Positions 9,653 to 16,975 of a stretch of DNA of 64,000 nucleotides are shown here, piece by piece. The notes below the pieces were generated by a model, which searched no databases, was not told the origin of the DNA, and saw only the letters and a list, made by a program, of their open reading frames with translations. Numbering within the stretch: position 1 is the first letter of the stretch; the number at the start of each line of letters is the position of its first letter. Origin of the DNA: G963665925 sp050596425 (GTDB lineage: Bacteria; Bacillota; Clostridia; Peptostreptococcales; Acidaminobacteraceae); assembly GCF_050596425.1 (NCBI RefSeq), contig NZ_CP192292.1:1302001-1366000 (forward strand), given 5' to 3'. Position numbers and translations under genes: made by a program.

Positions 9653-10462
9653 ATGTATAATCTAATGGTATACATCTTTATTGGACTATTTCTTGTCATG
9701 CTGGTGCAAATTATTCTGATCAAGGTGAAGGGGAATTCAATTGACCATATGGAGAATCAAGACCGTATTGATGAACTCATGTCTTATATTAAGGCTGGAA
9801 AAGGGTCCTATGTGGATGCATCAGGACGAAATGTTCTTATGATAGCCGCGGCAACCAACTATTATGGAAAACGTGGTGAAAAAAACTATTTAGATGTTGT
9901 AAAGACAGCGGTACAGGCAGGTATAAGGGTAGATACCAAGTCGTTGGTGGAAGAAAAAACAGCCCTCTTCTATGCCCTTTCCAGTCCAAGTGGCCGTGAG
10001 GTGGCAGAGTATTTACTGGCCTGTGGTGCAAACTCTATGGCGACTGATAAGAAAGGTCGCATTCCATTGTTTGAGAGTATAAAGAGAAATGGGTCTGGTG
10101 CCTACGACCTGATGGTGGAAAAAACATCTGATATAAACCATCAGAGCCAAGAAGGGGTCACGGCCCTTATGGTGGCTGCTAGATATATGAATATACCTGC
10201 CATACACGATTTGTTGGATCGCGGCGCCAATGTCAAACTCGTGCAAAAAGATGGGCTCAACGCCTATGATATTGGTGAAAAACATAAAAAAGAGTTTTAT
10301 CAACGTAGCGGGGACAGTGCCTCATCGAATAATGATGACAAGCATAATCATACAATTGATGAAGTTGTACGCAAGCTCTACTGCGCTGTACATGACAAAC
10401 CTTACAAAGCAAGAAAGTTTGTTCCTAGACAAACAGAGAACATGGCGGATGATTTAGACTAG
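9653..10462 (+). CDS. Membrane-anchored ankyrin repeat protein
   Basis: A 269-residue protein with an N-terminal membrane helix (MVYIFIGLFLVMLVQIILI, about 5-23) and a cytoplasmic ankyrin domain (about 40-205). Repeat hallmarks include GRNVLMIAAATN, EKTALFYALSS with AEYLLACGAN, KGRIPLFESIK, and GVTALMVAARYM with HDLLDRGANV. The tail is basic. GGAGGT precedes the ATG. Ankyrin repeats bind proteins; the partner is unknown. Its place at the end of an operon with a two-component system and a diguanylate cyclase suggests a scaffold or output role at the membrane, but that is inference. Confidence 0.82.
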   Translation: MYNLMVYIFIGLFLVMLVQIILIKVKGNSIDHMENQDRIDELMSYIKAGKGSYVDASGRNVLMIAAATNYYGKRGEKNYLDVVKTAVQAGIRVDTKSLVEEKTALFYALSSPSGREVAEYLLACGANSMATDKKGRIPLFESIKRNGSGAYDLMVEKTSDINHQSQEGVTALMVAARYMNIPAIHDLLDRGANVKLVQKDGLNAYDIGEKHKKEFYQRSGDSASSNNDDKHNHTIDEVVRKLYCAVHDKPYKARKFVPRQTENMADDLD

Positions 10463-10513
10463 AAAAATATAGAGGTCAGTATCATAGCTTAAGGCATGAA
10501 AAACTCAAGTAAT

Positions 10514-10554
10514 AAATCCGTAGGAGGGACTGAAGACACCTCTTACGGATTTTA
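10514..10554. terminator. Bidirectional terminator between convergent genes
   Basis: Stem AAATCCGTA-G-GAGG pairs with CCTC-T-TACGGATTT (one G-U pair) between the ankyrin gene and the convergent cyclase gene. The T-tract is short on the plus strand. Confidence 0.75.
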
Positions 10555-10569
10555 ATTATGTCTTATAAC

Positions 10570-12561
10570 CTATTCATTTTGCATATCACGATAGCCGACG
10601 ACTTGATTTCGACCATGAGCCTTTCCAAAGTAGAGGGCGTCATCAGCGTGCTTTATAATTTCTTTTAAGGCCAGAGGCTCATCATAAACGGCAACTCCAA
10701 TGGTCAGGGTGATATGGTCAAAATCTGATATGTCCATGCATGGCATTTTCATATCTTTGATTTGACTGCAAATTCGCTCTGCCAGTTGCATGGCATCATC
10801 GTAAGCCGTTTCAGGTAGAACGATTATAAACTCCTCACCGCCCCATCGCCCGACATCGTCGTAATTTCTGACCTGGTCTTTTAGACTCTGACTAAGTCTT
10901 TTGAGAACCTCATCACCAACATTGTGGCCATAGGTGTCGTTGACATTTTTGAAGTAATCCACATCAAGAAGTAGGACAGAGAAACAAGTTCCCTTTCTTT
11001 CAAACTTGGAAATTTCCTTTTCCATACTTTCAATAATGGCTCGCCTGTTACCTAGGTTTGTAAGCGGATCACTTTTAAGAAGACGATTCATGGAATCGTT
11101 GAGCTTGACCCGATCTGTAATATTTTTTCCATTGGCTACAAGATATTCAATTTGATTGTTCTGGTTATAAATTGGACTCATGGAAAATTCAATGTGCTGT
11201 ACATCACCATTGAGATCATAGTGAATCACATCTCGTTTGGGATGGCCTCCCAGTCGTGTCTCTTCAATGGAAAATTTAATAAAGGATATGAGTTCCTGAG
11301 ACCAGTTCCACCATGGTGTATCGTAGAAAAATTCACCAACGAGCTGGTCTGAAGCCACATCGATCATAGAAACAGCGGTCTGGTTGACGAAGAGTATTCG
11401 TCCTTCAAGATCAAGCACAGCCATAAGCTGAACAGCTTGGTTAACGACCTGTTCAAACTTCAATTGGTTGTTATAGGCTTCAAGGTTGGCGTGAACTTTC
11501 TTACTATACTGGAATATTATTGTGATAAGAAGGAATATGACCACCCCAATCAATAGTTGGTCGCCAAGGGCGTTGAAATAAAGTTTGGACAAATCATTTA
11601 TAACGATTAACTGCCAGTCGAATAGCTGAATGTTCATTTTTTTGACAAGATAGTCATTGAACTGGTGGTAGATATTGTCTTCAAGACTGAAAAACTCTGA
11701 TTCATCAATACCAAGTGTGTCTAGATAGAACGCAATAGGGACGACACCGTCTTTCGCATCGGTTTTGTTTGTTGCAATAATTTCCCCGTATTGGTTGATG
11801 AGAAAATATTCACTATCTGTACTGGTGCCCAGTTGAACAATCTCTTCTAATTCATCAAGGGTAATATCTATGGCTAGGGCACCACGGAAGGTATTATGGT
11901 GGTAAATAGGCTTTGAAAGTGTGACCATCATGCCTGCTCCAGCTTCGTCTTCATAAATCTTTGTAGCAACAATACTTCTTTCAGGATTGCTTGTGGGGGT
12001 TATTTCAGTGAAAAAATCATGGGTAACTGTGTTGGGTGTAAACATGTATTCTGAAGGGGCAACTCTAGGATGAATATTGATGAAGTTGTTTTGAGACACA
12101 TAGTAAATCCACTGGATACTTTGAAGATTTTCTTTTGCTGTTTCAAAGAAAGGTGTTAGGAAGGCTGCGCCATACACTTCGTCTAGTATGGCTTCATCCA
12201 GTGTGTCAAAGTTTCCAGTACCACTTAAGCTAGACCCCTTTTCTCCAAGTGTCACATCAGCATAGAATTGATTGCTATCACTGAAGTAGACTATGTTTTC
12301 AAGTTCCCTGTGGTCGGTGGCATCATAGTCGTGGTGGCTTTCTAGAACATTGCTGATCAGTTTGAGGTGAATCTCACTATTGTTGAGTGTGGTTCTTATA
12401 TCACTTGACGTCTCTTTGAGGTCATGGGTGATGCCTTGTAAAATATGGTCATATTTTTCATTCACATCTCGAAAGCTAATATAGATAAGAAGAACGACAA
12501 GGAGACTGATGAAGAAAATTAGAGCGTTCTTTATATATTTATGTGTTAACATTTCCTTCAC
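10570..12561 (-). CDS. dCache-PAS-GGDEF membrane diguanylate cyclase
   Basis: A 663-residue transmembrane cyclase. An N-terminal helix (about 12-30) and a second helix (about 333-352, LLIGVVIFLLITIIF) flank an extracytoplasmic dCache-like sensor domain. A cytoplasmic PAS domain (about 370-485) and a GGDEF domain (about 495-655) follow. GGEEF is at 574-578 with an RxxD inhibitory site (RNYD) five residues upstream, so it should be an active, product-inhibited c-di-GMP synthase. The sensor resembles those that bind small organic ligands; the ligand is unknown. It appears monocistronic and convergent to the kinase operon. Confidence 0.92.
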   Translation of the reverse strand: MKEMLTHKYIKNALIFFISLLVVLLIYISFRDVNEKYDHILQGITHDLKETSSDIRTTLNNSEIHLKLISNVLESHHDYDATDHRELENIVYFSDSNQFYADVTLGEKGSSLSGTGNFDTLDEAILDEVYGAAFLTPFFETAKENLQSIQWIYYVSQNNFINIHPRVAPSEYMFTPNTVTHDFFTEITPTSNPERSIVATKIYEDEAGAGMMVTLSKPIYHHNTFRGALAIDITLDELEEIVQLGTSTDSEYFLINQYGEIIATNKTDAKDGVVPIAFYLDTLGIDESEFFSLEDNIYHQFNDYLVKKMNIQLFDWQLIVINDLSKLYFNALGDQLLIGVVIFLLITIIFQYSKKVHANLEAYNNQLKFEQVVNQAVQLMAVLDLEGRILFVNQTAVSMIDVASDQLVGEFFYDTPWWNWSQELISFIKFSIEETRLGGHPKRDVIHYDLNGDVQHIEFSMSPIYNQNNQIEYLVANGKNITDRVKLNDSMNRLLKSDPLTNLGNRRAIIESMEKEISKFERKGTCFSVLLLDVDYFKNVNDTYGHNVGDEVLKRLSQSLKDQVRNYDDVGRWGGEEFIIVLPETAYDDAMQLAERICSQIKDMKMPCMDISDFDHITLTIGVAVYDEPLALKEIIKHADDALYFGKAHGRNQVVGYRDMQNE

Positions 12562-12871
12562 CTCACTTCCAATTTAAAATACTATTCCCGATTAGACACA
12601 TAAGAATAAAGTATTGGAAGTATACCCGATTTATATGTATGTGAAACCAGCAAGGCAGAGGATGAGAGTGCCATTTTCTTGTGGTCCTGTGTTAAACTAT
12701 ACATAACTTGGGGGCATTATAGGTTTCTATAAAATATCCTTGTACATATGGTTATTTTAGGTATTGTTGTGATCATAGCAAACTATGGCAATATATTGCG
12801 TAATTTTATAAAAAACGGGAAAATACGGATTAAGAATAAAATTGGATTCTGTATGAATTGAAGGAGAGAAT
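12562..12871. other. Divergent intergenic region before heme operon
   Basis: About 310 bp separating the cyclase from the ahb operon. The only structured element I see is a perfect 12-bp palindrome at 12788-12799. No terminator or convincing small gene was found. Confidence 0.4.
12767..12799 (+). promoter_or_regulatory. Possible promoter with overlapping palindrome upstream of ahb operon
   Basis: TTGTGA at 12767 and AATATA at 12790 are 17 bp apart, a weak sigma-A match. The -10 lies inside the perfect palindrome GCAATATATTGC, which could be an operator. Both assignments are tentative. Confidence 0.3.
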
Positions 12872-14035
12872 ATGATTGATATAACCGCTTTACTAAGTCA
12901 ATCTGGGGTTGGTCAGGACTCAATTCGCTATGCGTCTGGCTGTAAAAAGGCCAAACATGGTGTGACCTCAACCAGGGGACCTGTGGTCGCGTGGAATATA
13001 ACAAAGCGATGCAACTTTACTTGCAAGCACTGCTATTCAAGTGCCGATTTGAACCCAGGACAAGAAGAACTAGGGCTTGATGAAATAAAATCCGCTATAG
13101 ATCAAATGAAAGCTCTCAAGGTTCCTGTGATCCTTCTTTCTGGAGGGGAACCCATGATGCATGAGCATATTTTTGAAATCATTGAGTATATCAAAGCCTC
13201 TGGCATCCGGGTGAGTCTATCAACAAATGGGAGCCTGATAACGAGAGACACAGCTTTAAGACTGAAATCCTTGGGGGTATCCTACGTGGGAATCAGTCTA
13301 GATGGTATAGGAGAAATCAACGATAGATTTAGAGGGGTCAAGGGCGCCTTTGAAAAAGCAGTGCAAGGCATAAGAAATTGTAATGAAGCTGGCCAAAAAG
13401 TTGGCCTGCGCATGACTGTTCACAAGCATAATGTGTACCACGTGCCGAGCATTTTAAGCTTTATGGAAGAAGAGTCTGTCAAGCGTATTTGCTTTTACCA
13501 CTTGGTGCCGTCTGGAAGAGGGGTTGATATTCAAGATCAAATGATGTCCCCTGAAGAAGCCAGAAAATTTTTAGAGTCACTTATTGACTATACGAATCAA
13601 CAGGACATGGTGAATGATCCGAAAGAGATTTTAACGGTAACCAACCATGTGGATGGCCCTTATACTTACATACTTACAAAAGATAAAGATCCGGGCTTGG
13701 CTCAAAACGTGCTGGAAAAACTTAAAAACAACAAGGGGAATCGTTCGGGGGTTGCCATTATGAATATGGACTGGAGTGGCAATGTGTATCCGGATCAGTT
13801 TTCGAAGTTTATGCCCCTCGGCAGTGTTCGAGAAAAGTCCTTAGAGGAGATTTGGGTAAAAGGCACAGAGGCCTTGAATCAGCTCAGAAATAAAAATGAT
13901 CACTTAAACGATCGGTGCAGAAACTGCAAATGGCTGGATATTTGCGGTGGAAACCTAAGGGCGCGTGCCTATATGACAACCGGTGATTTATGGGGACATG
14001 ACCCTGGATGCTACTTAAAGGATGATGAAATATGA
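12872..14035 (+). CDS. ahbC: Radical SAM protein, AhbC/NirJ-like (alternative heme biosynthesis)
   Basis: A 387-residue radical SAM enzyme with the CxxxCxxC cluster motif at C47, C51, C54 (CNFTCKHC) and a C-terminal SPASM-like auxiliary cluster segment, CRNCKWLDICGG. The WNITKRCN start of the core and the overall length match AhbC/NirJ1. In the siroheme-dependent pathway AhbC removes two acetate side chains from 12,18-didecarboxysiroheme to give Fe-coproporphyrin III. GAAGGAGAG precedes the ATG. It overlaps the next radical SAM gene by four bases. The two siroheme decarboxylase subunits downstream make heme, not a peptide modification, the likely product. Confidence 0.8.
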   Translation: MIDITALLSQSGVGQDSIRYASGCKKAKHGVTSTRGPVVAWNITKRCNFTCKHCYSSADLNPGQEELGLDEIKSAIDQMKALKVPVILLSGGEPMMHEHIFEIIEYIKASGIRVSLSTNGSLITRDTALRLKSLGVSYVGISLDGIGEINDRFRGVKGAFEKAVQGIRNCNEAGQKVGLRMTVHKHNVYHVPSILSFMEEESVKRICFYHLVPSGRGVDIQDQMMSPEEARKFLESLIDYTNQQDMVNDPKEILTVTNHVDGPYTYILTKDKDPGLAQNVLEKLKNNKGNRSGVAIMNMDWSGNVYPDQFSKFMPLGSVREKSLEEIWVKGTEALNQLRNKNDHLNDRCRNCKWLDICGGNLRARAYMTTGDLWGHDPGCYLKDDEI

Positions 14036-15045
14036 TACTTTCATGGAATACGACAAAAAGATGTAATCTGTACTGCAAACATTGTTATAGGGAGTCAGAT
14101 GAAAATCCAGCCCTTAATGAATTAACCACGGAGGAAGGCTACAAGCTCATTGATGAGATTGCCAGGACAAAGGCCTTTAAAATACTAATTCTTAGTGGGG
14201 GAGAACCTCTAATTCGTCCTGATATTGAAGACCTTGCCCGTCACGCTAGGACAAGGGGTCTTATACCCGTACTGGGTACAAACGGGACATTGATTACAAA
14301 AGAAAGGGCCAAAACCTTAAAAGAAGCAGGGGTTGCTGCAGTGGGTATTAGCCTTGACTCTGTATGTCCTGAAAAGCACAATGATTTTCGTCAAACCCCG
14401 GAAGCCTTTGAAAAAGCGCTTGCTGGTATAAAAAATGCCCATGACGAAGGCATTCGTATACAGATCAACCCCACTATCACAAAGGACAATGTGGATGAGA
14501 TTGACAGCCTAATAGAAATGGCAGAAAAACTAAAGGCTGGGGCTCTCCATCCATTTTTCCTGGTTGAGGCGGGACGGGGCAAGTGCATGACGGAAAATGC
14601 ACTCTCTGATGAAGAATATTTTGAAGCCTTAAAGAAAATTATGACCCTGCAGGGGACCAGTCAAGTGGAACTCAAGCCCACATGCGCCCCACAGTTTATG
14701 AGTCTTGCAAAATCCATGGGGGTCAAAACAAGGTTTACCAGAGGTTGCTTGGCAGGGACGAGCTACTGCTGTATTTTGCCAAGTGGTCAAGTTCATGTTT
14801 GTCCATATCTTCCCATAGAAGCAGGCCATGTCCGCGACAAGGCTTTTGATGAAATTTGGTCTGAAAGTGAAGTCTTTATTAAATTACGGGGGCAAGTGAA
14901 TTATGAGGGCCTATGCGGAACATGTGAGGACCATAACATTTGTGGCGGCTGTAGGGCACGAGCCTACTACAAAACAGGTGACTTTATGACAGCAGACCCT
15001 ATGTCTGCCCACTGCTATAAAAGACAGGAGGGACTTGATGAATAA
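14032..15045 (+). CDS. ahbD: Radical SAM protein, AhbD/NirJ2-like heme synthase
   Basis: A 337-residue radical SAM protein with C11, C15, C18 (CNLYCKHC) almost at the N-terminus and a C-terminal auxiliary cluster segment, CGTCEDHNICGGC. The start ILSWNTTKRCN and the length fit AhbD, which decarboxylates the two propionates of Fe-coproporphyrin III to vinyls and so makes heme b. It is closely related to the preceding gene and translationally coupled to it (ATGA overlap), and overlaps the following decarboxylase gene. NirJ2 of heliobacteria is the other family name. Assignment to AhbD over AhbC rests on length and gene order. Confidence 0.75.
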   Translation: MILSWNTTKRCNLYCKHCYRESDENPALNELTTEEGYKLIDEIARTKAFKILILSGGEPLIRPDIEDLARHARTRGLIPVLGTNGTLITKERAKTLKEAGVAAVGISLDSVCPEKHNDFRQTPEAFEKALAGIKNAHDEGIRIQINPTITKDNVDEIDSLIEMAEKLKAGALHPFFLVEAGRGKCMTENALSDEEYFEALKKIMTLQGTSQVELKPTCAPQFMSLAKSMGVKTRFTRGCLAGTSYCCILPSGQVHVCPYLPIEAGHVRDKAFDEIWSESEVFIKLRGQVNYEGLCGTCEDHNICGGCRARAYYKTGDFMTADPMSAHCYKRQEGLDE

Positions 15046-15484
15046 TAAGGAACGTGCTGTACTCAATGTTATTCAGGAGGGGATGCCCATTAGCAAAAGA
15101 CCCTTTCAGGATATTGGAAGACAGATTGATATGTCTGAAAGCCAAGTGATTGAAGTCATTGAGTCTTTAAATGAAAAGGGATTGATTCGGCGATTTGGTG
15201 GTATTGTTAACATTGCTGAGCTCGGTGTTGTCAGCACACTTGTCGGCCTTCGAGTCCAACCAGAAGACGTTGAAAAGGTTGCACTAGAAATAAACACCTT
15301 AACGGGTGTCACACATAATTATGAAAGAGATGATGCCTTTAATTTATGGTTCACCCTTATGGAGTCCAGTGATGAAAAACTACATGAGAGACTGGAGGCT
15401 GTTGAGGCAATGGAGGCTGTAGAGTGCCTCATTGACCTGAAGGCAAAGCAAAAATTTAAAACAAAAGTGGTCTTAGACTTGTAA
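15035..15484 (+). CDS. ahbA: Siroheme decarboxylase subunit (AhbA/B, NirD/L family)
   Basis: A 149-residue AsnC/Lrp-fold protein with an N-terminal winged helix (about 5-60) and a RAM-like domain. Family marks are LIRRFGGIVN after the helix and THNYERDDAFNLWFTL in the second half, where the YER segment is a signature of siroheme decarboxylases. With its partner it decarboxylates siroheme to 12,18-didecarboxysiroheme. It is not expected to be a DNA-binding regulator. It overlaps ahbD by 11 bases and precedes the second subunit. Which of the two is A and which B is uncertain. Confidence 0.8.
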   Translation: MMNNKERAVLNVIQEGMPISKRPFQDIGRQIDMSESQVIEVIESLNEKGLIRRFGGIVNIAELGVVSTLVGLRVQPEDVEKVALEINTLTGVTHNYERDDAFNLWFTLMESSDEKLHERLEAVEAMEAVECLIDLKAKQKFKTKVVLDL

Positions 15485-15489
15485 AGGCG

Positions 15490-15984
15490 GTGAAGCGTTT
15501 GGATAGCAAGGACTTAAAAATATTAAAGGCCCTTTCTGGAAATATTCCTATATCAGAACAGCCATTTTTAGAATTGGCTCGTGGGCTTGGTATGAGTGAG
15601 GATGAAGTGATACAGCGTATCAGGGTCCTTCAAGAAAGTGGCGCTTTAAAGCGGATTGCCCCCATTCTCTACCACCACAAAACCAGGTACAAGTTCAACG
15701 CCCTCACAATCTGGTCAGTTGACCCATCTAGGGTAGAGATTTTAGCAGACTGCCTAATGTCTTTTAAGCACGTGAGCCACGTGTATGAAAGAACCACTTG
15801 CGAGGCTTGGCCTTATAACCTGTATGGAATGGCCCATGGGACAAGTGAAAAAGATATTGAAGATATTGTTGAGGACGTTATACATAGAGTAGGAGATATG
15901 CCCCACAAAGTCGTATACACCGTCAAGGAGTGGAAAAAGACAAGCCCTGATTTGAAGTATTTGCTTGCACAAAGACCAGTGTAG
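15490..15984 (+). CDS. ahbB: Siroheme decarboxylase subunit (AhbB-like)
   Basis: A 164-residue paralogue of the preceding gene with the same AsnC-like layout: LKRIAPILYHHKTRYKFNAL, then SHVYERTTCEAWPYNLYGM, which contains the conserved YER...WPYNL segment of AhbB. It forms the other half of the siroheme decarboxylase. The start is uncertain: GTG at 15490 sits only two bases after AAAGG, whereas the in-frame TTG at 15499 has an AGGCGG at better spacing. It is the last gene of the operon; a terminator follows at 16052. Confidence 0.8.
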   Translation: MKRLDSKDLKILKALSGNIPISEQPFLELARGLGMSEDEVIQRIRVLQESGALKRIAPILYHHKTRYKFNALTIWSVDPSRVEILADCLMSFKHVSHVYERTTCEAWPYNLYGMAHGTSEKDIEDIVEDVIHRVGDMPHKVVYTVKEWKKTSPDLKYLLAQRPV

Positions 15985-16051
15985 ACACTTGATAAGAAGA
16001 AGGGCTTAATTAAAAGAAAAACAAGGCTAGAGATAAACGAAATAAAAAAGG

Positions 16052-16092
16052 AAAGACCCAGTGACCGAAGTGAAGGGCTGGGTCTTTTTTTG
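16052..16092 (+). terminator. Rho-independent terminator of ahb operon
   Basis: AAAGACCCAG pairs with CTGGGTCTTT across a 16-nt loop, followed by more Ts. Confidence 0.88.
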
Positions 16093-16207
16093 TGTCTGCC
16101 TTTAAAACGATTAAGATATGTCTGGGACATATTACAAAAATAATACAAAACGAATAATACATGGTTACAATTTTGCTAATATTATACATTAGACACATCT
16201 AAGTTGC

Positions 16208-16241
16208 TATAATAGAAAATGTTGGAACTAGAAAATGTTGG
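16208..16241 (+). promoter_or_regulatory. -10 element and tandem direct repeat upstream of flotillin operon
   Basis: TATAAT at 16208-16213 is followed by two exact copies of TAGAAAATGTTGG (16213-16225 and 16229-16241), offset by 16 bp and on the same helix face only approximately. They would straddle the transcription start, a plausible site for a regulator. No good -35 was found. Confidence 0.35.
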
Positions 16242-16251
16242 TTGTATTAAA

Positions 16252-16289
16252 ACTTATAAGGATTAAGAAGCAGATAATCCTTTATAAGT
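16252..16289 (+). promoter_or_regulatory. Hairpin in the leader of the flotillin operon
   Basis: ACTTATAAGGATTA pairs with TAATCCTTTATAAGT with one bulge and a 9-nt loop. No T-tract follows, so it is not a simple terminator. It lies about 45 nt before the Shine-Dalgarno of the first gene. Confidence 0.5.
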
Positions 16290-16333
16290 GTCTAGAAACC
16301 ATATTTGCTCACTTATAGAGGGAGGGGAGTGTT

Positions 16334-16975
16334 ACGGAACTCATACGATTTGCGTTTAGCGGTGTGAATGTCATACCGACTTTGTTGCTGCTTCTAATAC
16401 AGTGCTACTGGATAGTGGTGACCCTGGGCTTTTTTGATTTAGAATTTATGGATATTGATGTTGATTTGGAGAGTGCAGAAGGCATAGGTTTTTTAAACTC
16501 GCTGGCACTATTCGTCAACTATGGGAACGTACCTTTTGGACTTGTTTTAAGCTTAATCATTTTAAACTTTTGGATACTCATGATGCTGACATATTATTTG
16601 CCAATACAAGCGGGAGGCATAATAAGCTTTATTTTGCTCTTTCCAGCATTTTTGGCCAGTCTTTACATCACAAAGTTTGAAGTTCAGCCCTTAAAGGCTC
16701 GTTATTTTGAGCAAAAGGAAAACAACGATATTGAACATAGGGTGCTGAATAAAAGATGCCAGCTTCTATGTTCTTTGGAATATGGGCGTCTTGGTCAAGC
16801 AGAAATTAACCAAGACGGTGTGTCCATTGTAATAAATGTTAAAAGTCATTTTGAGGGCATTTCTTTTGAAAAAGGAGAATATGCACTTGTCCTAAAAAAA
16901 GATGACAAAGATATTTATTACATTGGAAAGTTATTGTTGGGAAATGATTTCTATAAGGAGATGGAGGAAGTTTAA
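16334..16975 (+). CDS. YqiJ-like (DUF1449) membrane protein with OB-fold domain
   Basis: N-terminal membrane helices (TLLLLLIQCYWIVVTLGFF; VLSLIILNFWILMMLTYYL; IISFILLFPAFLASLYI) are followed by a cytoplasmic beta-rich OB-like domain (about 130-210) containing GRLGQAEI and KGEYALVL. This is the YqiJ/DUF1449 layout, which pairs with YqiK flotillins in other bacteria. The first standard start is GTG at 16364, but it has no ribosome binding site. GGAGGGG at 16321-16327 instead points to an in-frame ACG at 16334, and reading from there gives (T)ELIRFAFSGVN, which resembles the usual N-terminus of the family as I recall it. I therefore extend the gene to the ACG. Its stop overlaps the flotillin start (TAATG). 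Confidence 0.72.
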   Translation, partial: TELIRFAFSGVNVIPTLLLLLIQCYWIVVTLGFFDLEFMDIDVDLESAEGIGFLNSLALFVNYGNVPFGLVLSLIILNFWILMMLTYYLPIQAGGIISFILLFPAFLASLYITKFEVQPLKARYFEQKENNDIEHRVLNKRCQLLCSLEYGRLGQAEINQDGVSIVINVKSHFEGISFEKGEYALVLKKDDKDIYYIGKLLLGNDFYKEMEEV

